Of a stretch of 64,000 nucleotides of DNA, positions 1 to 13,960 are shown one piece after another. Each line of letters opens with the position of its first letter. Positions within the stretch are counted from its first letter, which is position 1. The DNA comes from Angiostrongylus vasorum (taxonomy: Eukaryota > Nematoda > Chromadorea > Rhabditida > Metastrongylidae). Under the pieces are notes generated by a model. That model was not told the origin of the DNA, did not search any database, and worked only from the letters and a program-made list of their open reading frames with translations. The DNA lies in contig JADANN010000374.1 in the NCBI GenBank assembly GCA_018806985.1, positions 1,101,635 through 1,165,634 on the forward strand, read 5' to 3'. A program made the translations under genes and the position numbers.

Positions 1-2099
1 CGAAAAGAAAACACTGTATTGTGGCTGAAGAGTTTTTTTCAAACTTTGGGAACTTCTGCGTCAGATCGCCTTTTACAACAATACCTGCTTCAGCTAGTTT
101 TTCACGGCGAAGCGGATGAGATAAATCAGAATCGCACGTGTGGGCCGGTCGTAAACTACTTTTTTTCACTCTCCCTAGCCATATGCACAGTGCCGTCTCT
201 GCGTATATATGTGTATGTTGGTATGTATACATGTATGTGCCTGCGTTGATGTGTGTCTATGCGGTGATGTGCATGTGTAGTTGTGGGTGTCAATGTTTGC
301 ATCCGTGTATTCATATTCAAGGTGAAGACGACTTTTTCAACAGAGGAATATCAAACTAGTAGACATATTCGACCATATAGGTTAAGGAAGGTGCAGCTAA
401 GACATGTAAATGAATGTTTTATGTTGCAGATGGATTTGATTAGGGAGAGCATTAACTAATGTAAGACATAGCTAATAGTTTACATTCCGACTTATTGATC
501 TCGATCTCTGCAAAAGCAATCGAAATCTTATGTTTTCGCAGCAAGACTATCGTTGAGCTGACTTGACCCTGCTCTTTGTTGCAGTTGCAAACCACTCGGC
601 TATCCCTGGGCACCATCTAAGTAGTCAACTGTTTCTATCCACTACTGTATCAATTAGAGTCAGTAGAGATTCTAAAAGTGTTGACAACTCAAACGATTAG
701 GTAACAAAAGTGGCCTTCTCGATCATAAAACGGCGAGGTGGACGAGACGTTATGCCAACAGCTCTACACTGATCATCAATCACCTAGAATCCGCTATAAA
801 AAGGTCGTGAAACCTCACTCACACACCGAGATGTGCAACTCTTAGCAAACAGATTCCGATCTCTACTGATGATGATCGCTATGAAACCTTAGTTTTAAAC
901 ATAGATAATAAGTGAAAAAAGCTTCAAGAAAGCCGAACTTATCAAAAAATCCTCTTCGATAGGTTGTTCAATATTTCGCCTGCATGAAACATTCAGACTA
1001 CAGAGACATATTATACCGAATCAAGTAAGGAGATGACAGCTGAAATCTTCTCAATTCAAAAGAGAAGAATAAAGCACTGTTCTGCTGATTCATAGTTCAC
1101 TGAGAGTTAAACATTATGGCTGCATGTTCATTTGTTACAACTTTTGCCATGCAGTATTCATAACTAAAGGGGAGTAGGGGTAAGGGAAGTGAGGGGTTCT
1201 GGAATAAAAAATGGGACTCGCTTAAATGTATCCGAGAATTTTTTAAGATCTAGAACTTATAAAGGTTTTTCGATTACAACTAAAACTGTCTAGGAATTTG
1301 TAACTAACTAGCTGTTCACAACAATATTTTTTGAATCAGCGCCGTAAAATCGAAAACTAATAGGTGGTAGGTAACGAGGGGTAAAAGGCAAAGTTTGCAC
1401 TCAAATTGAGTCTGTGCACATAAGAAATATACTGTGGGGAGGTAAAGACCATCTCAACAGTTACTGTATTGTGTCGCGCCTATGTAACAAAAAAGTTTGC
1501 AACGCTGAAGTTTACGATGGCTGGCTAGCCACGGGTGGGTGACGACGATTTGAATGTGAATGCCGAATGAGGACAAGAGCTATGACACTATCAGAGCTAG
1601 TTGTTGACGATACCGGTGAAGTCGTTATTCAGCATAGTAAACTAAAAAGTTTGAAGGAATATAATGAATTGCTGAACTGCTGAGCTCCTTCGAATCCCTA
1701 GCCTATTAAAACCTCTAGAGGTTCCCATGGATCATCGGACATGATCTAATGCTTAAGCGATGACGTCATAGAAGCAGTTGAAGGACTGTGCTTTTTTTCC
1801 GTAATGAGTCATGAAATAAAGTTTTGATTTTTTATAAGGTCCATGAACATCACCAACGCTATCTTTCAGCTGCTTCATAGGCATTAATAACATGAGAATG
1901 CTATTGTAAAGGTGTCTAGTTGTAAAATGCGCAAAGAATGAGCTCATAAACAATATGATGAACAAGTAGTAACGATTAGTACCAAAGAGTACCTGCTACC
2001 ACCGTTCATCGGTAAATATTACCAGCATGACAGCTAACATTCGCTTGAATTGATTAGTCTGGTCCGTCACTTAAAGCAGCGAGGTCTGGTCTATGCGAG
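1..2099. other. No gene recognised
   Basis: AT-rich DNA with short frames only; a TG-rich stretch (about 200-290) gives two short frames. No repeat of families A-D seen. Confidence 0.6.
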
Positions 2100-2649
2100 G
2101 TGCACACACGAGGAGAGCTTGCATTTGGGATATTAGTTGTGGGAACCAATGGAGAGAGATTCAATGTGCGTCATGTAAACGTCACTCGAACTCATTTCTT
2201 ATCATTCAAATACCATGTCCATTGATCAGATAGTGATTTTTATCCTGTACATGTCAATGAATTTGTTCTCAAGAGGTAGGCACAAAGTGGAATGAACCAG
2301 AAAAAGAAATTAGCTATGTATAATCAGAGGAAGGAGTTGCTTTCTTAGAGATGTGGAGTTCGCGTGCTTTTCTAGAAGGTTGGGAAGATGTGTACAGCTT
2401 CATGAATGTCCATAAAGTGAGGCTATTCTGGGTCTCAGCCAAGCTTAGATGCCAGTTGTTGCCACTAAATTATCGAAAGAATGTTGTGTAAAAAATCACA
2501 AATGAATGACTAAAGAACTGAGGAGGAGTCGAATAGTAGAGAAATTGGAAAATGCTGCATCACAGTCTCAAAAATTGACCGTTAAGCGCACACACGAGGA
2601 GAGCTTGCTTTTTCGGATATTAGTTGTGGGGACCGATGGAGAGGGATGT
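2100..2649 (+). repeat. Two direct copies of a ~62-bp unit
   Basis: 2100-2162 and 2586-2649 share gcacacacgaggagagcttg, ggatattagttgtggg and gaccgatgga/accaatgga blocks in the same direction. The 420 bp between is unrelated. Could be the ends of an inserted element. Confidence 0.6.
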
Positions 2650-2742
2650 TTAACGGATAAAAGGGTGGCTTTTTAATGAAAAGTGAACAAATTCTTCAAG
2701 GCGGTACGGTCTTTTATAATTCCAAGATCAGTAAGTAACGAG

Positions 2743-3147
2743 TTAATGAGGCGAACACTTCGAGAAATATCGTTCGGAGCACCGATTCACACCGATTATT
2801 AGTGTGTATAGGTGAGAAGAGCATCGTAGTGGGAGATAGAAGTTGGGGGGTCGAAGCGACAGCGGCGGCAACATCAAAGCGCTGCGCTGAACCTGTTCCA
2901 CTCCGGAGAGATAAATCAGCGACGGAAGAGAGCAAGACGACGGCCGGATCCGCAGACGCGCAAGCGGAAAAGGGCACAAGCTGCACTGGAGATCGTCGCG
3001 TGTTTTCACACGCATCCCTCTGACTGTCCGCGGATACTGTAGTGCGCAATCGAGCACTGCTTGAACTCGCTGACCGTCGCCAGCTGCGAACGCGCCGACA
3101 TGTCGAATTTGAGTCGAAAACTCCCGTAAAACTAAGAAAAAGACCAC
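2743..3147. other. GC-rich island with overlapping open frames on both strands
   Basis: Base composition is clearly richer in GC than the flanks, with open frames of 134 codons (-), 111 codons (-) and 73 codons (+) over the same DNA. None resembles a known protein. Open frames on both strands are expected in GC-rich DNA, so it could be a CpG-type promoter region, a mobile-element piece or chance. Confidence 0.3.
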
Positions 3148-4050
3148 AAGAAATCGATTACTGAAGGGTTTCGCGGGTTTTTTTTTGCTTTAGTACCCTG
3201 TGCTTCCCTTCTGTTTTGCTTTTTTTTCGCCTTTTTTAAAACTGCTGTTTTGGCGTTGTGTCAGTCACCTACTGCTATTTGATTTAAGCTTTAACCAGGA
3301 GATAATGTTAAACCCTTATATATAGTCAAAATCCAGCTCCGAGTGAAACAGAATATTTTATAGACGGCTGACAAGAAGTTTTCAAAAAATGGATTGATAC
3401 ACAGCTCTAGTGATAGCAAAAGCTTATCGATTGAGACAAATAATAGGTCTAGGCGACTATGTCACTAACGCCTTTATTATCCACCTTTGAGAACATCAAA
3501 AAGAGAGAATATATCATTTGAAACGGTTGCTGTTCAGTGCAGAATGAACACCTGCAGAACCTTATTAAACCGGTAAGTGTTCAGCGGAAGTTTTTCTCAT
3601 CGTACTGTAGTTCTCAGAGCAGGTGTGTGTTGCCGGCGCCTTCGGCTGCGTTTTTTGGGTGAAGAGTCTGCTTTTGAGGAACGCCGCTGCTTGGTGCACG
3701 AAGAACAGCAATAAATATACACTCAATCATAGATTGGACTTTTTTCTACAGAGGCGGCGTCTTGGGTGGTGACGCTTCTGCCTGCCTGGCCAAATCAAAC
3801 GGCTCTGGTTAAAAGTCAGGGGTTTCTCACAGATGTCATTGGCTTCTGAAAGTTGGTTTCCAAGTAGAATCCCTAATGAGTCCTGGTAATTTCAGACCAA
3901 CGGATTTATCGATGATTTTTAGACAATTAAAGGGAAGGGGCAGAATTTCCGCATCCAATTTTAGAGCCGCAGTCTACTTTTGGTTATAACGACACGGCAG
4001 AACGTTTCATTGTTGTGCAAGTAGTGAAATCAGCTACGGTATATTTTGAT
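3148..4050. other. No gene recognised
   Basis: Contains T-rich runs (3178-3240) and no frame longer than 60 codons that I could support. Confidence 0.6.
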
Positions 4051-4059
4051 ATTTATTGC

Positions 4060-4250
4060 ACTACTGGCTTCTATAATAAATAATCGTAACAAAGTACTTG
4101 TCACTTGCCCCACGAGAGGCAATACGTCTTGTGAAGTAATCACTACTGATTGTTCAGTGACTGCTGAGAATAAACCGTGTGCGATGCCAACGATCTCTTT
4201 TGTGGCTTTGGACAGACAATGTAGCAGCTCATGACACCAAACAACCACAT
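4060..4250 (-). other. Possible orphan exon
   Basis: The minus frame reads DVVVWCHELLHCLSK, ATKEIVGIAHGLFS and VTEQSVVITSQDVLPLVGQ, a plausible helical sequence without low-complexity bias. It can be bounded by acceptor ctgctag (near 4252) and donor caa|gtgaca (near 4107). No partner exons were recognised within the window, and no family comes to mind. It may be chance or a pseudo-exon. Confidence 0.25.
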
Positions 4251-5097
4251 CTGCTAGCAGTTCAAACTCATTATAACATGGCAACAATCAAAACCATAGG
4301 CATAATTATGACTAGCCCGACTATAAACGACGGTCGTAAAACTCGGAGGCGGAAGTGTCCGACTGCCGAAAAGGGCAGATGCATGCAGATGGTAGGCAAC
4401 TGTGCCGTCCATCCGCGGAGTTCGTCAGATTTTTCGCAGAGTGATGTGGAAGATCTAGAAGGGAGATGTCACGAAAAAAGAGTCCTGTTCTCACGTGGTT
4501 CACCAACCGATTACATAAACAAAAAACGCGCTGGTTACTGCTGCTGGGTGCGATATTTTGCTTGTTAGTTCAGCACTGCACACTTTCCAGAAAACGTTTC
4601 CCCTTTAGAATAATCCCGCGAATAAACTCGTTGCATTCACGATATTTAGTTCTCGGAGGTAGTGCTTATCTGCGTTTACGCCACTGTAGAAACAAATATT
4701 CAGTTGACTGTCGAATTCGAAGGACTGGATGACTTAAATGATTGGCTTACGAAGGTTACCGCTGTGTTGAAGATGAATTTGCATGCCTTTCCCATTAAAA
4801 GAAGCACAACAAAATTTGTAGCGCTCATTGGAAAGATCATTGGAGAGAGTAATCGAGAAAATCTTTCTTGATTATGGCTATTATGGCCTCTAAATGGAAA
4901 CAACTTAACGAAACTATATGAATTTGAATTTTAATGGTACTGAATAAAGTGTACTTATGTAAATTACGTCTACATAAATGTACAGTGCAACAATCGAAAG
5001 GGCATTGGGAAACGAAGTGAGACCTAATTCAATTACGGGTTAAATGGTGAAGAATCACTCCCAAAAGAAATAAATCATGTGAAGGTTTGGACCATTG
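4250..5097. other. No gene recognised
   Basis: Several overlapping short frames on both strands; none with a recognisable domain or a good set of splice sites. Confidence 0.5.
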
Positions 5098-5345
5098 TGA
5101 TACAACCACAATGATCCTGAGATATTTGCAAAAATCCGGACCGCAGGTGTCTGCGGCAGGAACCGAACCTCGCTATTACCCTTTCCGGTGACTAACGCGT
5201 TCACCACCACACCATGCAGGTGCATTTTTTCGCTTGCCTTTCAGCTAGTTATATCGATCAGTGTCATCAGCAATCATCCGTAAAAGGGATTGATCTAGGG
5301 AGCCCAAATCGGCAATAAACCATGTTTAGCTGAGGTTGTAGTCGA
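5098..5345 (-). repeat. Repeat A (tRNA-like SINE), left member of an inverted pair
   Basis: Shows the family marks on -: box A-like TGGTGTGGTGGTGAACGCG, ggaaagggtaatag, box B-like gttcgttcc, acacctgcggtccgg, and tttgcaaatatctcagcatc. Faces the copy at 5425-5645. Confidence 0.75.
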
Positions 5346-5424
5346 AATCACAATGTTCACTTTTTATTTACTGCCTATTACAACTTTTCAATATATCAGT
5401 TTTTCAGAGTATTACGAGTGATTC

Positions 5425-5645
5425 AACCTAGAACTAGCTGAGAGACAGACGAAACGAAGGTTGCGCACGGTGTGGTGGTGAACGCGTTAGCCCCCGGAAA
5501 GGGTAATAGCACGTTCGTTTGCAGACACCTGCGGTCCGAAGTTTTGCTAATAACTGAGCTTCATTGTGGTTGTATCACACATAACACTCTGTCATAAAAA
5601 ATTATAACAGGCAGTAAATAAAAGGTTAACATCACAAAGTATTCG
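5425..5645 (+). repeat. Repeat A, right member of an inverted pair
   Basis: Reads agctgagagacagacgaaac, gtggtggtgaacgcgttag, ggaaagggtaatag, acacctgcggtccgaag, and ends gcagtaaataaaaggttaac. Opposite orientation to 5098-5345. Confidence 0.75.
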
Positions 5646-8600
5646 TTCAAAGGAAAATTGTTTTGCTATTTAAAGGGTCGTACTTCTCAAAAATCTTATA
5701 AATTCGTAAGGAATATCCAGGAAAAGCATTTCAAAAAAGGTACCAACCTTGTGCTTTTCAGTCACTGCAAAATTGTCCCGAAAACGAGTTCTAAGTTAAA
5801 TAATACTGTTACTGAAACTGTTGAATACCAAAGAGCTAGAAAATTCTTTGCACATGTCAACAGCTATACATCGGTGATCGAAACACCATGTTTGAAGTAG
5901 CTGGCCATCAAGTCCTTTCGCCAAGAAGATGATCAGATACCGTTGAAACCAGAAACACAAAGCAACACAGGCAGAGGTACTGATCTGAGTTGTTGATATT
6001 CGTGGCAGAAAACCTCCGGCCATAACAATTTCGTCAGTACTGGTTGCACCTTTCTCTCAGTAATCGTAGGTGATTGTACGAATTCTTGACCAGGTCTGGA
6101 AGGATCAGGATTCCTCAGCTTTCGTTTATGGCTGTCGTTGCGTACCAGTTTTACAACTATAAGCAAACGTTTTGTTTGGAAAACGGGAAAACATGCATAA
6201 CTTTGTCGTCTCCAGCGACATTTAGCAAGCACTTTCAAATTCGATAACACGAATGGGCGGCACTTTCTGTAGTGCTACTTGAAAGAATGCCGACCATATT
6301 ATCAGAAATGCTACCACTGTACGTGCACAGATGATTAGCCTTAATTGGGTCTAAGTAGTCTTACGCCTGGTGATTCAAATCGCAACAGGATCTTCATGCA
6401 TTCGGAAGTACTCCGAAGCTTCCTTCAAAACTCCCTAATACTAACCCGGCCGCGACTTTTTCATCAAAAGCAACGCACGAGCTTTGATCATCGTCTTGTA
6501 TAGCTCTAGACTATTTTGTGGATATACTTGGAGATAATAAGTTTGTAGTTAAGCTGCAAACTATAACTGCTTAACACCTTCGCCGTAGCAGTTTGTCAGA
6601 CCGTCGTCGGAGAAGAGAAATACGATCGGTAATACGAGAAACATCGCCGTCACAACCGCCGTCTTAGATGCTATTCTACGTAGCGCAGCCACACTAGCCA
6701 TAGCCATAAGGAGATACTCGGTGAATGAGTGTAATGACATAGAGGTCAAGAAACAAAACAGAGACGTTCATGACATGAATAATACTTGTTTGCATGGGTT
6801 AGTAAAGCGCTTGGATGATAAAATTGTCGCCTAGAGAGGAGACGTTAGCATAAAGTGGAAGCTCTATAAATCTGCAGCAAAAGAGAAGCATAAAAGATAA
6901 GGACCATAACAAAAAAAGGCCACAATTAAAAGGGATACAGTTAACTTCTGACCAACTCACTTTGACTGTCAGCAACATCAAAAGTCGCCTGATTTAACTG
7001 CGCCGAAATCACCATCAGGCGAAGCCAATAGGTAGTAATTGTTCTCTAAGGATAAGGCTTTGAACAAACACAGGTATTCCCTAAAAACTAGAGTGAGGGA
7101 AAATGGGAACGAAAGATGTTTTGTAGGTTTCTTTAAAAGATGCGATTGCGCACTTCATGCAGTATTTATCTGTATTGATCTTTCTAGTGCAAGTTAGTAA
7201 AGTTTCCAGCGTCATCGACGAACTTGTAGAAGCGAGAGAATTTCTGTGACTCAGGTGCAAACTAAACAAGCTTCTGATGAACCGAGCTGATTCAGTTCGA
7301 TAATGTAGATGGTGTTTTCCGCCATCGGTTTCAATCTCTTTACGACTGTCTTATAGAAATTTGGATAGACAGCGATGATGTGATGTTCTTTCATCTTGCC
7401 GAAACTGACTCGAATTTGATGCCACTGAACCACGCACAAATTCTTAACCAGCCATCTACGGTCACTTTAGGAGACGCGTAAGGAAGCAACCAGTGTAAGT
7501 TGGTTTTGGTGACTTCACTTTGGATTCAAAAACAAGAGATGAGCGAATAATGCGGGATTTGCTTGAAATAGTTTCTTTGTTCAGCCTTTGGACGTATATG
7601 TCTTTCCCATTGCCATTCTCCAAGTCTCTTAGAATAGCACTGTCGGCCGGCTGGCGTCACTTTATGCTCGGTCAAAGAGGGAGCGATTATGTGTCAAACA
7701 GTGGTTGAATTATGTGATGTTCTGTACCTCTTCACTCTTGTTAGTCTAACCTATTGAAATTTTAAAGCCGACTTTCCTTTCCACTACAGAAAAGGAGCGC
7801 TAGCTATAATGTTTGGCGGATATATAAGTCGTAAACGCCACGAGAATACTAAGTGGTATGACGCGTTCTCAACTTACGCTAAAGTACTTCCGGAGAAATG
7901 TAGAACTTAACCATGAAGTCAGATGCTATTCACTTAAAAAGCGCCTGTGGGTGCTACATCAAATCGATTTTGAGCGATTTATCAGAGGTACAACGTTGTA
8001 AACACAATATTTAGGTTTCGTAAGCGCATTTCAGTTCAATTCCACTTCCACGAGCATCAACTACATTCCAGTGAATTGGATCGCTGTGCATTATGAGTGA
8101 GTCATTGACTCATATAGAGGGAATTTCTGGTCTTCAAGATTCCATTAGGGTCTTAGCGGCAGCGTTTATTGTCGGACAGTGGTTCGAAATTTCGTCGTTC
8201 CCTAGTGGGCTCAGAAATGTGTCTTTCGACTCCGTTCAGCACAGGTGCTAATAATGTCGATGCGAACCGGTGATACTCGACGTTCAAGTCGTAATTACTC
8301 TTCGGCAGTCCCTTTAGCAGTCAACAAGTGGTGGCGCGGAGAAGTTTATCGCCATCTCAAACGCCGCTCGCTCGAAGTCTCGTCAGCCGACTGGCGACTC
8401 GCAATCGCCGAGCAAATCGCATCCTCTCATCGAATGGTGGCTCCCGTGATGTCCTGAGGTTCTTCTAAGTTCGTCAGTACCGTGTTGGCTTGTGTCTGAC
8501 GCCCAGGATATATGCTAGTAAAACATTTCTTTCGACATTTTTAAGGATATTGAAGGCGTTAGTACGTATCCAATTCGTGTTGGTCCTGTAACTGTGGACT

Positions 8601-11600
8601 TCGCTGTGAACTGTTAATCCTGGCCCCGACCCGTAACGAAATCTAGACGAAAACTCCACCATCATCAGGCGTGTCGTTCTTCATCATGTTTTAAAAACAT
8701 ATATAATAACCACGAGCCAATCGAATCGATCGGTCTGCTGATGACTTAATCGTAGATTGAATCTAGAAGATATTGAAAAATTATTAGAAAGGTTGAAAGA
8801 GGTCGCAAACGACTTCATTAAACCAATCTTCATTGGTCTTTTTGCTTACTTACGATAGAAGGAAACGTTCCACCTCTAGTTTTAGTCGCTGCAGATCTCA
8901 AAATTTATACCTCTTTACCAATATCGGAAAGCGCTAAAAATTACGCGCAACTTGACAATTATATGTTTGTCGATTGAAAAGGCTGTGTAGGAGTAAAAGA
9001 TTTTGAATGGAAAACCGTAACACCACGTTGAAAAAGATTCTATGGTCCGTAACCCTCAATTACTGAAAACTCAGGCCGTTTAATTGACGAAGTTTTCCAG
9101 CTAAAGAATGCTATTAAAGAATCCTTGTCTTTTATCAAGATGAATGAAAGCATTACTGTGCCAACAGAGGCGTTAATGAAGGGAAAAATCGAAGTAAGCC
9201 GGGTATGGTTCTGGGAGTGTCCTCTGCATTTTGAACTTCTCTTCGATCATTTTTGGTATAGGATTAATCAAAAAAATGGAGGTGTTGCTTAAGTGGCTTA
9301 GTTTGATTGATAATATTTTGCCATCAAAGAAGTACCAGATTCTGTATAGTTGTACAAACTTCCAACTCGTTCTAAACGTACAGGAACGAAAACACCAGCA
9401 CACATACGCTCCTTTCTTCCGATGTTTTCGATTCGAAAAGCTAGCCTGGATCCAGTTGTCCGATACATCTAAGAGCAATTAGGATTTTTTACATATAATC
9501 GTTGATTTACGACGGCTCAGTGAGAGGCGCTTCAGACCAGCGATTACGAGCGCACTGACGAACGCGCCATCTCCACTATAAGTTGCCGATCAGAAGCCAA
9601 CACAATCTCGCAGAGAAAACGAAACACTGAAAATGGCCGATATTATGCGAAGAAAAGCTCGTCTGAAGAGCTCTAGAAGACCTTTGCGATGTAGCGCTGT
9701 ACTTCATCATGACGGCCACTTGAAGCAGGTGAGCCATCAAAGACATGATCTTCGGAAACGGTAAGACTGAGGGAGTATCAAAGAGGATAAGAGATATACA
9801 CGTTAAAAAGTCAATAAAAGAAAAAAAACCAGTGGAAGTGAAAAATTCTGAACCTTCGCAGATTAAGGAACTGAAGACTTGCTGTTCTGAGGAGAACTTT
9901 CTACTTCAAGACCATCCTTACAAGTTTAGGTATTCGTTCCAAATCTTACTCAGTGGCAGAAAAATTTTTTTCGGCCTGTTTTCTTAACACTTCAGATTAC
10001 GTCTTTTCAAAAGCTCTAAAAAATTTCGAAGTCCTCCTTAAGAAGAAGTGAATTACGTGAATTACCTTGTTGGAGTGAGACACTATTTCAGAGACTCATG
10101 TTAAAGGCAAATCGAGTTACTCTTAGGCGAACTACTGAACGCTACCATCTTTGTCTATGTGGGTAGGAAGCCTAACCTATTTTAAAAATTTGCGAAAATG
10201 ATGTTTTTACGCCGTACAAAAGGCTTGGTACTGCTCTTACTCCATAGAATTCCATCAGTAAGCAAAATGCAACAGTTTTCCTCTCTAGTCCACGCTGAAA
10301 AATTGCCTATCTCTCACATTGTCTTCGACATCAGATTATGTCATGTTAAGAGACGAAACACTAAGGCTCTAAAGAGGCACCGACCTCATGCTAGATCTGG
10401 GAATCACGTAGATCACGTAGCCGAACAGGAAGTGTTTGGCCTACGTTCGTTGTGTTTCCGATCAAGAGACGGAGAGGTGTAAGGTGTTTGATCGATGATA
10501 GGCAGTGTGTGCAGTTTAATGTGAGACATAGCGCCACTACCGTAATTCATGAGATGAAAAGAGCCGCCGTTCGGCCCACCAGTTTCAAAACCCCGAACGG
10601 GAACGCAATAACGTGGTCGTCGTGATTCATTCGCTTCCGTACGCTCGCTCATCAACACTCATTTGCTCTACAGCGACGGCACCACCACGTTCACACGTTA
10701 TTTTCAGCTTTCGTACTATAATTTTTCGAGCTGCTGCTAGTACAAGTGTTATTCATTTAATTCGCTTCGCAATCCTTGTAACTACGCTTTTTTCACTTTT
10801 CTTGGATGACTTGAGTTACGCAAAATTCTTTGCATTTAAATCGTTTCCTGCGTTCCTTATCCACGACGGTCTTCGGATTTGAGTGTAGGCTTAGCTGTTA
10901 CTTCAGGTTTCTTATCTTCTTTATGAATGTCGTTGGATGACAATTGCATCGATTCCAACTGTGATTAGATAGAGGGACGGTTTTATAGATTGATAGGACT
11001 GAATCGGTTAGATCCCAGACAAGCCTGCTACCAGTTTCAAGAATGCAAAGCGATGAGAAGCTTGGCACTCCGAGTGCGTAGTTAAACCAACACGTTGAGC
11101 GTTCTGAACGATGTCACTAGCACTATTGTTGCCAAAAAAAGCTTTTATATAGTTAAAGAACCAACAGCGTTACGAACAAGACAATAACAAACATACGTAG
11201 TTTACGTAAATTCGCTTTTGAGCTCAAAAGAAAGTATACTGGGAACCTTAGAAGTGTAAACACCACCAAAATCCAGGTCTAATTCCCCGTTGTTGTGCGT
11301 TCTGCCCCCAAACTCTAGCGGTATGGATTCCACATATGCCGTCATTTCTGAGCTTCCATTTGAGACAAATCGAAGAACGATGCCTGTGGAAGCATGGTAG
11401 AAGAAAAAGATTTCAAGTCTTCTTTATTATGTTTATATCTTTTTTATACCACGGCACTTTTATGTTTTGTTCTACTTTCGCATCTTTCTGCAAAACTTTA
11501 CAGTAACAAGAATGCACACTACTTCTAACTTCCAAAAACAAGAATTTGAGATGGATGACGAGAATTCCAATGTGTTAAAATGTGAAAGCTGAGTAGGACA

Positions 11601-12289
11601 GTCCATTCAAGTTTTTTTCTACCCCCATGTTTGTTTACACTTTAGAATCATCAGAATTTGTTTGCTATTCCGTGTCAAAGACTTCTACAGAAACGTCAGA
11701 AGTTTTTCGCTCTTGGTAGTTTTAAATACACACTAGATCAATGGGGGTATGACGATCAATTGGGCTTGCAATCAATTTGAAGGATTTTTGCATTTCTTTA
11801 CTTTAGCAACTTTTGAAACGGGGATTCGCACGGCTTCGAAGTCGCAAGGCAGTGACTCTCCTCTAAATCGCCAAGGTATAAAGATGGCTTTTGGTGGACA
11901 ACTGTGATCGCCTTAAGGTTATTTGGCGACTCCAGGATCCCTATTCTCTACTAGCATTAAGCATGTCAACGAAGAGACGACGACAATTTCTCAAACTGTA
12001 ACCGGATCCATAAACGAACCAAAACGCATCTGTGGTTAACGGCAGCACAATACGTAATGTATCAAAAGTTCTGGATTTCTTTCGACCTTGGAGGAGGAGT
12101 CACCTGACCACTTCATCAAGTAAGTAGTATTGAAAGGAAAGAAGATATGCGTAACTATGTCGTAAAATCTGGGTAGTTTGCAGGCGGGCACACTGTTTAA
12201 TATAGAACTTTTTTCTCTAACAAGGACTACTTAATGTATTTCCGTTATCACAACAAGGATAAACGACAGAGCTTTAGGCGCTGATCAGA
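5646..12289. other. 6.6 kb without recognised gene or family repeat
   Basis: Short frames only. A minus frame at 7251-7439 (HQIRVSFGKMKEHHIIAVYP) and a hydrophobic minus frame at 6561-6749 have ordinary coding-like composition but no partners. 8260-8460 is GC-richer than its flanks. Low-copy decayed elements are possible. Confidence 0.5.
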
Positions 12290-12475
12290 ATCATCGTTAG
12301 GCGTGGTTGAATGCATATCTAGCTCATAGAATGACTAGAGGTGGCCTATCGATGTATCGAGTCAGTCCTGTTATCCTCCCAGACAAGTCTAGTACCAATT
12401 TGCCGACCCCGGAGGGATGGAAAGCTTGATGGGCATCCAACCACTGCCCTACACGCACCCTTTGTGTTGGCATAC
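12290..12475 (-). repeat. Repeat B (tRNA-like SINE)
   Basis: gttgaatgcatatctagc, ggtggcctatcgatgtatcg, tcccagacaagtctagtac, ccggagggatggaaagc and ctgccctacacgcaccc are family B marks. Sense (box A tgtagcgcagtgg type) is minus. Confidence 0.7.
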
Positions 12476-13389
12476 CATTCTAAATTGTTTTTTGGAAAAA
12501 AAATCGTGCTATTCGAATAGTTAGGGCGATAGTGGCGCCCGATTCTTAACTTTCTCTACCCTTTGAAATCTCTCCACTCGTCTGATGTTACAAACAAATA
12601 CCTCCCGAGATCCTTTGCATACTACATGTGTATGCTAGAGTTAAAGTGAACAAGGTGCATTGCCTCCAATGCATTTTCTTTGCAGTGGCTTATTCTGCTA
12701 TACAGAGCCTCTTTATCACATTTTTTTTCATTCAGTAGTCGATAGATGTGTTAGGCGACGCCAGTGAAAAGCTGTTCTATTTACTTAATAATCCACAAGA
12801 TTCCTAGGACAAATTCATTGACGGGTAATTTTACTGGCAGTTTACTGTCATTCCATTCTAACTTGTGCTATTAAAAAAAACACCAAAACAGACATAATGT
12901 AACATGTCACACCCTTAAATGATGATAGCAATGTAACTGCATGTTGGACTATGGTGACATATAGTTAACAATAGCGATGTATCCCCAGGGCAACTCCCTT
13001 CTGCAATTTTGGGATATTCTCAACCACTGAAGTCGTCTAGTTATAGAAAAAATTATTGTCTATTGTCTAAAAACAACCAAGGCTGTAGTCGACTTGAAGT
13101 TAGGCATTACTCTATGTAGCGGCCACGCAAATCGGGCGTTGTATGTTAACAGAATATTGGAAGATTTAAGTATACGGCAAACCGCTGTTCATTGAGCATT
13201 GGCATTCACTAAAACTTGCATTATTTGACCTATCAGGGCTTCTGTTATGTACTATTTCACCTCTCGCCAGTTGTCATGAACAAACGCAAGCAAGTCTACT
13301 TTTTTCTAACTTTAACACTTTTTATAGTTACTTTTTATTCACTGCCTATTCCTTTTTCATAGTAGGGGATGAAGTGAAATATAACCATA

Positions 13390-13680
13390 TATAACCACAA
13401 TGATGCTGAGGTGTTTGCAAAACAAACTCAGAGCCGCAGGTGTCTGCGGCCCAGGGACAGAGCGATGCTATTACCCTTTCTCGCCAGCACGTTTACCACC
13501 ACACCACGTGGCTCCTTCGTTTCGCCTGTCTCTCAGCTAGTTCTATCGATCGGCGCCATCAACAATCACCTGTCAACAGGATTGACCTAGGAGAGCCCAT
13601 ATCGGTAACGAACCCAGTTAAACTGAGGCTGTAGTCGAAATCACAATATCAACTTTTTATTTACTGCTTTTTACAATTTT
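13390..13680 (-). repeat. Repeat A copy
   Basis: cacaatgatgctgaggtgtt, caggtgtctgcgg, ctattaccctttc, cgtttaccaccacaccacg, agctagttctatcgatcgg and the trailing ctgaggctgtagtcgaaatc with tttttatttactgc mark a nearly complete unit. Confidence 0.75.
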
Positions 13681-13699
13681 CCATGCAGGGAAATACGTG

Positions 13700-13960
13700 T
13701 ATTACGTGTGACACAACCGCAATGACGCTGAGATATTTACAAAACTCCGGACCGCAGGTGTCTGCGGTAAGGGAAACCAAGGCTCTATTACCCTTTCCGA
13801 GGACCAACGCATTCACCATCACACCATGCGAGTCCTTCGTTTCCGTTGTCTGTCAGCTAGTTCTGTCGACCATGATTACCTTCGGAAAGGGTAATAGCGC
13901 TTTTGTTTCCCACCTCAGACACCTGCGGTCCGGCCTTTCTCAAATATCAAACACTTTGTC
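13700..13960. repeat. Repeat A inverted pair (two partial copies)
   Basis: 13700-13870 reads as a minus-orientation copy (gatatttacaaaactccgg, ctattaccctttccg, caccatcacaccatgcg). At about 13875 it turns into the opposite orientation (ggaaagggtaatagcgc, acacctgcggtccgg). Confidence 0.7.
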
